Shown piece by piece: positions 1 to 8,061 of a stretch of DNA of 19,224 nucleotides. Origin of the DNA: Cochliopodium minus (taxonomy: Eukaryota > Discosea > Himatismenida > Cochliopodiidae); NCBI GenBank assembly GCA_024220525.1, contig JAMYWO010000541.1:1-19224 (forward strand), read 5' to 3'. The position numbers were made by a program, and so were the translations under genes. Below the pieces are notes generated by a model. That model was not told where the DNA came from, ran no database searches, and saw nothing but the letters and a program-made list of their open reading frames with translations. How positions within the stretch are numbered: the first letter of the stretch is position 1; the number at the start of each line of letters is the position of its first letter.

Positions 1-63
1 ATTTTTTATTTTTTATTTTTTATTTTTTATTTTTTATTTTTTATTTTTTATTTTTTATTTTTT
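1..63. repeat. (ATTTTTT)n 7-bp tandem repeat
   Basis: An A recurs every seven bases at 1, 8, 15, 22, 29, 36, 43, 50 and 57, with T between, so about nine copies of a 7-bp unit are present at the window edge. The irregular T-rich stretch that follows runs to about 150. It probably lies in an intron of the minus-strand gene to its right, because the last visible exon ends at 155 with a donor. Confidence 0.9.
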
Positions 64-154
64 TTATTTTTATTTTTTTTATTGTATTCATTTTTATTAA
101 TTTTTTTTTTTTATTAACCAAATTTTTTGAAATTTTTTATTAGTTTTATTTTAC

Positions 155-1208
155 CATTGTCTGAAGTATAACAAATTACAGAGTCTGCGCAAGTGCTTTT
201 TTTATTAAGGAAAGATTTGTTAGTTTTTTTTATATTTATTTTTTAATGCAAGAATTTTTTCTTTCACCATATATCAACCACAAACTTATCCAATTTTACA
301 TTTTCAAAAGTGATGGCATCTAAAATATAAATAAAAAATAAAAAAATAAAAAAATAAAAAATAAAAATATTAAAAATAAAAAAATAAAAAAATAAAATAA
401 AAAAATAAAAAATGAATGAAAATACTTACTTGCAACTTTTTTTTTTTAAAAATAAATTCATTTGTCACTTAAATAAACTCTTTTCAAATCATTACTCATT
501 TTAAAGACTCTTCCTTGTGAAGTAAGAAAAAAAGCAATATCACATCTAAAATTGATTAAAAAAAAAAATTTTTTATATAAATTATTTGTTTTTTATTTAT
601 TTTTTTTTTTTATTTTTTTATTTTTACCCACAACTTAATTTCGTGATCATTTCTGATTCATTCAAAAGAACATTAATTTTTACTTTACCCTCTAATCCAC
701 ATAATCTTCCTTTCCAAAGATACAAACTTTGATCGGAGAATAATAACAATGTACCATTCTTTTTATTTTATATTAATTTGATATTAAAATTGAATATATT
801 TCAGTGAAATGAAATTAAATAAAAATATTTTTATTTTTTGCCATTGTTTCTGCTGAACATAAAACTGGATGTGTATTTCTTTCAAATTCATTTGAAATGA
901 TATTCTTGAATGCATAATCTGAATTTCTATCTTGCACAAGGCTTTTATAAGTTTTGATATTTTAGAAAAAGAAATATCATGAAAAATGATTCAGTTTACC
1001 AAGTTAATCCAAAGCTAAATATCCATTCCAAATTAAGGTGAGAGAAATAAATTTCTCAAATTAAAAATGAGGTTCAAAAATTTGAAATTTTTCTCTTTAA
1101 TACCTGCTTCCTGACATTTATAAATGAAATATGAATTGAAATTAGATTCTGATTGTGGTTTATAACGTGATAAACAATTCAAAATTTTTTTTTTTTGAAA
1201 GAAAAAAA
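155..1208 (-). CDS. RCC1-repeat-like protein, multi-exon, partial
   Basis: Minus-strand exons, 5' to 3': 1208-1104, 1054-1000, 941-842, 758-628, 545-469, possibly a 6-nt exon 435-430, 319-268 and 195-155. Phases agree at every junction (1, 2, 0, 2, 1, 1, 2), which strongly supports one gene. The peptide contains blocks such as LFSDQSLYLWKG, ITKLSCGCDIAFFLTSQGRV, FVVDIWC and DSVICYTSDNG. The pattern of a small residue, Cys-Gly, a hydrophobic stretch, then Ser-x-Gly-x-Val resembles RCC1/BLIP blades, which form beta-propellers. RCC1 itself is the Ran exchange factor, but most RCC1-repeat proteins have other roles, so no specific function is given. The intron after 842 starts with GC rather than GT. 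The 5' end is unresolved: the short ATG exon at 1259-1237 ends in phase 2, whereas the exon at 1208 needs phase 1. The 3' end lies beyond the left edge. A WD-type propeller is an alternative. Confidence 0.55.
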
Positions 1209-1346
1209 CTTGACAATTGATTTATTAAACATTTACTGTGAAGAAAATTTTGAAGACATATTCAAAATAAGATGAGAAATTATTGATCTTTTTTTATACA
1301 CAAAACTTTTTAATACTTTAATTTTTTTTGGAAACAAGAAGATTAA

Positions 1347-1973
1347 TCATTTACAAGGAAGCACATCATAGAAATGGTATACACTTTCTAAATCCAATAA
1401 AGCAACCTCCACTCCACAATTTACGCAAGCAACAGGATACATTTCCTCCATTTGATTGCCCTTCTTCATGATGGTATCGTATTTGGTCTTGCAATTAAGC
1501 ACATGCACAGATCTATATTGATTTTTATACTTCACATGCTGTTGCGTATAATATGAAAGCACAGTAAAGCAAAATGAACAACATATAGCTCCATCTGTCT
1601 TACCTTTTTTGTTTGTATGATTTCTTCTCACATATTGATCATCTTTATCATCTGATATAGAATTATAGAAGGGTATTATATCTTCGTCTTTCATATCACA
1701 TTCCATCTTATTGAAAGCCTCCATCAATTCCTTCTTTTCCTTCTCATTATTGAATAATTTGAATGAGGGTAACTCTGGCTTCTTTATATTCCATTTTTTC
1801 TCATCTACCTCATCCCCAATCCCTTCATAATAATCCTCCTCATCCTCGTGTGAGCCATTATTATTATTATACTCGTCATAATAATCATTTTTTGTCTTTT
1901 TATCATCCTCCAATTGTTTCATCATTGATTTTGATCCTATCATAGAATAGATTTCATCTATACTAATTTTCAT
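1347..1973 (-). CDS. EAPP: E2F-associated phosphoprotein (EAPP) homologue
   Basis: Intronless, 208 residues, ATG at 1973 and TGA at 1347. The N-terminal half is acidic and Asn/Asp-rich (about residues 21-61) and of low complexity. The C-terminal half carries the signature of the EAPP C-terminal family: a Cys-x2-Cys pair (C132, C135; CSFC), then the block QQHVKYKNQYRSVHVLNC (about 144-161), a second Cys-x2-Cys pair (C183, C186; CVNC) and the terminal VYHFYDVLPC. The two CxxC knuckles probably hold one zinc ion. In animals EAPP is a nuclear phosphoprotein that binds activating E2F factors and affects the cell cycle. Whether that role holds here is inference, since the family is far older than the animal E2F studies. 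The preceding IPFYNSISDDKDDQYV segment also matches the conserved Asp-rich entry to the domain. The gene is divergent from the TPR gene at 2537. Confidence 0.88.
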   Translation of the reverse strand: MKISIDEIYSMIGSKSMMKQLEDDKKTKNDYYDEYNNNNGSHEDEEDYYEGIGDEVDEKKWNIKKPELPSFKLFNNEKEKKELMEAFNKMECDMKDEDIIPFYNSISDDKDDQYVRRNHTNKKGKTDGAICCSFCFTVLSYYTQQHVKYKNQYRSVHVLNCKTKYDTIMKKGNQMEEMYPVACVNCGVEVALLDLESVYHFYDVLPCK

Positions 1974-2536
1974 CTTTCAATTTTTTTTTATTTTTTTTGA
2001 TTTTCAAAATTGTTAATTTTTCTTTTATCAAAACAAAATGTTGTTGGTAATGATTAATCATTCAGTTTTTTTTTTTTTGAAGATATAATTATTTTTTTAT
2101 AAAGTTGATTTTTTTGTTGGGAAATTGCCTTTTTAAAAAAATTTGAAAACATCAAATAGGAGAAGAAATTTCAAAAAAAAAATAAAAAAAAAGGTTAAAA
2201 ATCAAATAAAATTGCAAAACATCTTTGAAAATTAAAACATCTCTCAATTTTCTCATTTATTTTTTATTTTTTTTATTTTTTATTTTTTATTTTTTTTTAT
2301 TTAATCGATCCACCTTCAAAATTAAATATCGGTAAAAAAAAAAGAGAATAGAAAACAAACAAAAGAACAATGAAAAAAGAGGAAATCTCTGAACCATAAT
2401 TTAAGAGGACTATAAAATTGAAAAATAAAAAAAATATCAGTAAAATTAAAAATAAATTAATTAATAAAAAATAATAAAAAAAAATTGCTTGGGAGAATCA
2501 TTGAAAGAAAATATAAAGGGTGTATAGAAGATATCA
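1974..2536. promoter_or_regulatory. Divergent intergenic region (EAPP / TPR gene)
   Basis: This 563-bp gap separates the start codons of two divergent genes, so it must hold both promoters. It consists of A and T tracts with short mixed segments around 2040-2060, 2300-2345 and 2490-2530. No open frame of useful length, RNA gene or clear TATA/initiator arrangement could be distinguished from the AT background. Confidence 0.5.
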
Positions 2537-5500
2537 ATGAATGTAAACAGCATAAAATTCTCATCAACAAGAGAAGAGCTGGTTTATGTGTTTGATCCAA
2601 ACAATCCACAGAAATATAGGAAACAAGCGCATTGTTCAACGAATAAGATTATCAATAAAAAAGAAATACAAATAGCAACAGAATGTATGAATAACATCAA
2701 AAAATTAAATGAAGAAGAAGAGATATATGAAGCGATATCACATTGTGTTCATCATCTATCAGGAATCTACTTTCAAAAATTCAAAAGTAAGACAGGAAAT
2801 AAATTGATAGAGAAGATATATGAGATCTTCACAAAGGTGAAGAATATAGATCCCATTATGATAATTGTACCCGAATTATATTTTGGGGCTACAAAAACGA
2901 TATTTATAGGAAAAATGGCGATATTGAGCCTAATATTTGCGAAATATGGGAAATATGGAGAAGCGATTAGATTGATCTGTAAGATCATAGAGAACAGTAA
3001 TTACAATAAAGAAACATTGAAATATCTGTTGTGGATATATTCATGGCTGGTCTCGAATGATAGGGATGAGGTGATAGATAGTATGTTAAAGGAAGAGGAG
3101 AAAACGAATTTCCTGTCGATATTCATCTCAAAGATAGCCTACATCGAGAAAATAATCGAATCACACGATGAATATCTGAAGAATCAGAACCTATCCAAGA
3201 AAAACATAGATGATCTATCGCCTATCAACATCTCCTGCAAGGAATGGAAGTACATGTTCTCGTTGTTCGAGATCTTATGGTCAGATAGATTGATAGATGG
3301 GTACAGCGAGAAGACATGGGAGACCTTATCACATGTTTTTCCTAAATGTTACCGATCTCCTCTTTACAACAATGCAGAGAGATCAAGGGAAATAGCGATG
3401 AGATTCTGCAGATTGAGGAACAACTTTTACAATGTTTTGCAATATGCGATTGCATCAAGGGAGTTTGGAAATTTGCAAGAGAGCATTGAACTTTTCACTG
3501 AAGCCAGCTTGTTGGGACATGAAAATTCTAAAGATTGTTTTCTTGACATTGCGGACATTTATTTGCAGCAGAAAAAGTATGAGGATGCTTTGATATGGTA
3601 TTCCAAGTATCCCCATAACGAGAAAAAGTACAAATGGGCTTTCATCCACATCTTGCATGTGAAAACCATTCTTCTATCTAATAGCATGAAGAATTCCTTT
3701 GAACAATATCTTGAGATGTTGAAGATATTCAAGCAGAACTTGTCTGCATCGATAGATATCATCCCTCAAAAGAGAATCTTGCATTTGATAGGGGAGCATG
3801 TCAGATTGTTGCAGGATGCCATAGATTATCTTGCTAAGAACAACCTGGTTCAGCTCGAATTCCTCTATTGCAACGAGATCATCTTCATCTTGATGGATTA
3901 TTATCCCTTGGGTGTCACTGAGAGTCTTTACAAAGCCCTCCAAATCTCCCAGAAAAACGAATTGATCTCCTCTCAGCTAAGACCAGTCGACAGATACAAT
4001 TCAAGGCAATTGATTGCCTTGATATATCAGCGTATGAAGAATTATCAACTATCTTTGCAATCCCACAATCAATCCCTTGAATTGGCATCGAAGATAGAGG
4101 ATACACATACCAGGATATGTGCCATCTTGCAGGCCATGTTCAACATATCCACCCTGCACAACATCACCCTCCACTATCCCTTGGCTCTGAAGAACTGCAA
4201 CCAGGCGCTCTCGCTCATCAACATGTATATCAAGAAGAATCATTCCACCAACAAAGATGAGCCCAACTATTTCAATCAGATGATCAATCAAGGAACATAT
4301 TACAATGATAATAAAAATAATGAAAAAAATGAAAATAATACAAACAACATTCACATCGATAATAATAATAATAATATTAATAATAACATTGATAATAAAA
4401 ATAATACAAACAACAATAACAACACATCGAACAACAAAATCGTCGATCTCCAAACTCTTTTGAAGGTCTACTTCCAGTTCCTCCACCTCGCTTCTGAGAT
4501 CCACTTCAAGCACAAGCAGTGGGAGGACGTCAACAAACTAACTGAGGAGGCTATCTACGGCATCCCTTTCAACAACGAGAAAAACGTCAAAGAGTTTTGC
4601 TCCCTTTCTGACTTTCACCTTATCTTTTTGATGTATGGAAAATGTAAAATTAATTTTTTATTAATCTTTAATATTGAAAATTTTTTGTGAGAATTTTATC
4701 TGAGGCAGATAATTGGATCATTTTTTATATCTCAATTTAAGATACTAAAATTGATCAATGATTTCTATACGTTGATTAATTTTGATCCAATTTTCGATCA
4801 CTTTAACTAACATTTTAATTTCTTTAAATTTCTTTTAATTTATTATCAGGTTTTTTCAGTTTTCTTGAATATACATTAATTTTTAAAAATAAATTTGGTG
4901 TTTTTTTAATCTTTTTTTAAAATTATTTGGTTTTTTTATTGTCTTTTTTTTTAATTCTTATTTTTATTAATTCTGTTTTCACAGCAAACTATCACCTGCA
5001 CCAGAAAGAAACAGACGAAAGAAACATGGACACGAGCGACGAAAGCGTCTTCGAGCACTCCGAGTCTGTCGAGCCCAACCACCCTCCTCCAAAATCCAGT
5101 CACCTCCCAAACAACAACAACATCAACAACATCAACAACATCTCTCATCTCTCCAAGTTTCGTACTTTAAGCGATTCTCAAATTTCTACAAAGTCTTCTT
5201 GTGAGACGAGCCAAAGTTCTGTCGACACAAGTCATCATTTGAAGTCTCAGGTCAGCAGCGATGAGTATGTCTTTTCTTCTCGCGGTGGGAAATATGGCCA
5301 CTTTCTCGGGAGAACCCACTTGGTGAAGGCTCAGAGTGTTCTCGAGTTTTCTGTCTCTGAGAAATTCGAATCTATTTTTAAAGGAACAGAAAGCATAAAC
5401 AAGTAATCATATTTTTGATTTATTTATCACATTTATTTTTGTAAATTTATTTTTGTTTTATTTAACACATTTTTTTTTTTTTATTACATTTAATTTTGTT

Positions 5501-6109
5501 GTTTTATTAAATATCATTTTTTTTCATTTTTTGTTCATTTTAAAAGAATTAAATTCAATTTTCATAAATTCTGGATCATTCTTTCTTCACAAATTCAATT
5601 TTTTTTCTTTTTATTTAAACCACTTTTTTTTTATTTAAATTATTTTTGTTTTTCTTTTTAGTGATGAAAAACCTCCGAATCTGTTTGGACTTAACAGTCT
5701 CCAGTCAAATTACTTGGACTACCAACTCCCCCAACAAAGCGAGAACAACGTGTTGACCGTCTGCGTAAACAGTATCAGCGAGACCAAAGCCGACATCTGC
5801 AGCGTGCTCGTGGACTGCTACAAAGTGGACAACCAGCTTCCCAAAATGATCTATTACCAACAAATTTGTAATTTCATTGATTACAAGCTTGGAAAGTTTA
5901 AAGAATTGTTGGAGGGTTTGTATAACATTTCTATCATGTATATGGAGTCTAATGAACTTGTTAGAGCTCAGAGGAGTTTTCGTGCTGCCATTACTCTTGC
6001 TCAGAATGTCAGCATTGAACACACTGGCAACATTTTGCAGAGATCTCTTGAGCATCTCAATATCATCGAGAAGAACTTGCAGAATAATTCTTTCAATCAG
6101 AAGAAATGA
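2537..6109 (+). CDS. Large TPR-repeat protein, three exons
   Basis: Exons 2537-4643, 4985-5402 and 5662-6109 sum to 2973 nt, exactly 991 codons, giving 990 residues ending in TGA. Intron 1 (341 nt, GTAAAA...TTCACAG) is phase 1 and creates Ser. Intron 2 (259 nt, GTAATC...TTTTTAG) is phase 2 and creates Asn, so the frames join cleanly. The protein is alpha-helical. It has TPR-like helical pairs around residues 300-360 (EFGNLQESIELFTEASLLGH, KKYEDALIWYSKYP), 490-570 (YQRMKNYQLSLQSHNQSLEL), 640-710 and 880-980 (ESNELVRAQRSFRAAITLAQ). An Asn-rich linker lies at about 588-634 and a Ser/Asn-rich, probably disordered, stretch lies in exon 2. I recognise no specific family. The TPR layout suggests a scaffold, comparable in style to GPSM/rapsyn-type proteins, but this is not an assignment. 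The 5' part of exon 1 uses A/T-ending codons, while roughly 3900-5260 and early exon 3 use many C-ending ones. Confidence 0.82.
4300..4435 (+). repeat. Asn-codon low-complexity tract (AAT/AAC/ATA)
   Basis: Within exon 1 of the TPR gene, about 45 codons are mostly Asn (AAT or AAC) interspersed with Ile, Asp, Lys and Thr. It reads as a slippage-prone trinucleotide expansion in frame, and the surrounding TPR-type sequence resumes without a frame change at KIVDLQTLLKVYFQF. It is probably a disordered linker between helical blocks. Confidence 0.85.
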
Positions 6110-6340
6110 TTGTTTGTTTTAATTTTTTTAAAAAGAAAAGAAAAGATTGTAAAAAAAATAAATTCCCTTTAATATTTATTATTTATTATTTTCATTAAAT
6201 AAATTCTTTTTCTTGAAATTTTCTTAGAACTTTGAAAATAGTTCTCAAAAATTTAAAAAGAATTCTGTTATATATTTCGTTTTGTTGATCTAGTTCTGTG
6301 ATTCTGAAACATAAAATTCACAAAAAATATAAAATATAAA
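6110..6340. other. Intergenic spacer, TPR gene to aprataxin
   Basis: 231 bp between the TGA of the TPR gene and the ATG of the aprataxin gene on the same strand. It holds AT-rich sequence with AATAAA-like words (6158-6163 and 6198-6203) that could serve the poly(A) signal of the upstream transcript, and then the short promoter and leader of the downstream gene. No gene is seen. Confidence 0.45.
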
Positions 6341-7112
6341 ATGAAAAAGATAATGAACCAAGAAAGAGACTGGAAAAATTCTTTAATTAAAATAGTGCAA
6401 AATCTCGATAAGAACCAAGATATAATCACCCTCCAAAAGGAAGATTTCGTGATTATCAAAGATAAATTTCCTAAATCCAAATATCATTTCCTCCTTATTC
6501 CATTCGAAGATATTAATAGTGTGACTGATCTTCAATACAAGCATTTGGATCTATTGAATAAAATGAGGGATTGTGCATTTGAATATGCAAATAATATAGA
6601 GACGGATTATTTATTTAAATTTGGATTTCATTTATTGCCATCATTGAATAGATTGCATTTACATATCATCACACAAGATTATGAATCAAAGTGCATGAAT
6701 AAAAATAAACGTATGATTTTTTGTTTTTTTTTTTCACTGAAATCTAAAAATTTTTAAACACCAAAAATTATTCTTCTTCTAAATTGTTGGTTCTTAAAAC
6801 ATTAACATCATTGTTTGTTTAGATTGGAACTCTTTTACAACAAAGTTATTTGTGGAAATAGACTATGTAATAAAAGAACTTAGCGAAAAAAAAGAATTGG
6901 CTTTTTATAATGAAGAAGAAATGAGAAAATTAGAACATTCTAATTCATACACTTGTAACAGGTAAAAAAAAAAAATTAAAAATTAATTATTTTTCAAATT
7001 TTTTTTTTTTGATTAAAGGTGCTTGGTTTGTAAGTACAGTGATCTCAAAAAACTTAAAGAACACTACACAAAAGGTTGCAGTGGGAAATTACATTTAAAG
7101 AACCAAAACTGA
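6341..7112 (+). CDS. APTX: Aprataxin-type DNA 5'-adenylate hydrolase (HIT + zinc finger)
   Basis: Exons 6341-6710, 6823-6961 and 7019-7112 total 603 nt (200 residues and TGA). The junctions are phase 1 (making His in KHWNSF) and phase 2 (making Arg). Aprataxin removes AMP left on DNA 5' ends by abortive ligation, in the nucleus and often also in mitochondria. Signature blocks in order: FVIIKDKFPKSKYHFLLIPF (about 36-55), GFHLLPSLNRLHLHIITQD (about 95-113) with catalytic-site H106 and H108, KHWNSFTTKLFVE (about 123-135), and a C-terminal zinc finger with C168, C171 and H185 (C-x2-C-x13-H spacing); C190 may be the fourth ligand. The first His of the animal HxHxH motif is Arg (R104). There is no FHA domain, as in plant and fungal short forms. 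Alternatives such as other HIT hydrolases are unlikely given HWNSF plus the finger. Confidence 0.93.
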
Positions 7113-7351
7113 AAGAAAAAATAACAAGTGAAAAAAAACAATATTTTGAAGTATATTTATTTACGAAAAAAAGTTTAAAGAAAGAAAAAGTGTGTTTCGA
7201 AAAAAAATTTTTAATTTAATTTTCCATTTTCAAGAATATTTCAATTTTAAATTTTTCAACAGAAAATAATTTATATTTACACAATATTTTTTTTTGGGCG
7301 GCATTTCCTTTTTATTTGAGCTGTAAAAATCCTTAATGTGCCCTTTCATTA
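7113..7351. other. Convergent intergenic region
   Basis: 239 bp between two stop codons on opposite strands, so it holds both 3' untranslated regions. A-rich runs follow the aprataxin stop and a T-rich run lies at about 7285-7297. No gene or RNA was seen. Confidence 0.5.
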
Positions 7352-7867
7352 TCAATACAAGCTATTTTTATATATAGGCTGTAATATGGGAGTGCAAAAA
7401 ATGGGCTTTACTTCGCCCTTCCATTTGCAGAATAATTTCTTCCCCTTTTGAAATTCTTCATCGCCATTTTTGGATCCCTCCAATAATCCCACCATGATTC
7501 CCCAAGACTCCATAACAAGCACTTTTGCCTCAATGATATTATTTTCAGAGAATCGCACCAATACCTTCTTTGTCCTCTTTGGCAATTGGAGATGATTATC
7601 GTTTGTGCCATTCTTTTGTTGCTTATGTGGTGAGGATTCCATTATATTTGTTTTATCTTCTTTTTTCTCGAGATCATTTCCATGATCCATCTCCCTCTTT
7701 TTCAGGTTTCTATTTGGGCTGAGTATTATAGGGTGGTTATTATTATGAATGTTCATTTGGTTGTTATTATGGTTGGGGTGTAATATTCTCTTATTATTCT
7801 CTATAATCACATCATTATTTTTATCTTCTCTTTCATATTTTCTTTTATTCTTTGTATTATTGATCAT
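7352..7867 (-). CDS. Uncharacterised small basic protein
   Basis: Intronless frame of 171 residues from ATG at 7867 (preceded by an A-rich context) to TGA at 7352. The frame stays open upstream of that ATG without another ATG. I do not recognise the family. The N-terminal 90 or so residues are Asn/Lys/His-rich with poly-Asn and HNNN runs and look disordered. The C-terminal 75 residues are more ordered: KRTKKVLVRFSENNIIEAKV, then VMESWGIMVGLLEG, KLFCKWKGEVKPIFCTPI and a short tail. The basic N-terminus would suit a nuclear or nucleic-acid-associated protein, but that is a guess. The third-base composition of the C-terminal half looks coding and differs from the flanking T-rich DNA, which supports a real gene. 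It lies 194 bp beyond the exportin-4 stop on the same strand. Confidence 0.6.
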   Translation of the reverse strand: MINNTKNKRKYEREDKNNDVIIENNKRILHPNHNNNQMNIHNNNHPIILSPNRNLKKREMDHGNDLEKKEDKTNIMESSPHKQQKNGTNDNHLQLPKRTKKVLVRFSENNIIEAKVLVMESWGIMVGLLEGSKNGDEEFQKGKKLFCKWKGEVKPIFCTPILQPIYKNSLY

Positions 7868-8061
7868 TATATTTGAATATTTGAAAGGGAGATATTTTAT
7901 TTTATGCAATTGTTTTTATGTTGATATATTCCTATTCAATATTTTTTTATTTTTAATTTTTCTTTGAATTATTAAATAATTTTATTCTTGGTATAAAATA
8001 AAAAAAGTTTTTTTTTTTGGGGAGATTCACTTTCCTTTAATGAAAATAATCCGTTTTTTAC
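7868..8061. other. Intergenic spacer between exportin-4 and the small gene
   Basis: 194 bp on the minus strand between the TAA of exportin-4 and the ATG of the 171-residue gene. It must hold the exportin-4 3' end and the promoter of the small gene. It is T/A-rich, and no further gene is visible. Confidence 0.4.

Noticed and set aside
1763-1945. Plus-strand open frame of about 60 codons
   Set aside because: It is the antisense shadow of the EAPP coding sequence; its His/Tyr/Ser-rich peptide is the reverse of an Asp/Asn/Glu-rich segment.
4049-4513. Minus-strand 154-codon frame opposite TPR exon 1
   Set aside because: It is the antisense of the Asn tract and TPR helices (poly-Ile/Val from AAT/AAC codons), with no family resemblance. 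The plus frame joins cleanly to its downstream exons.
4927-4984. Hydrophobic leader that seems to begin a separate secreted protein before exon 2 of the TPR gene
   Set aside because: The Phe/Leu/Ile stretch is translated T-rich intron. The TTCACAG acceptor at 4984 and phase agreement with exon 1 place the real exon start at 4985.
5453-5638. Short plus-strand Phe-rich frame
   Set aside because: It lies wholly within intron 2 of the TPR gene and reflects T tracts.
7540-7570. Possible PP1-docking RVxF motif in KKVLVRF of the orphan gene
   Set aside because: The basic residue is too far from the Val-x-Phe core to fit the usual motif, and nothing else supports phosphatase binding.
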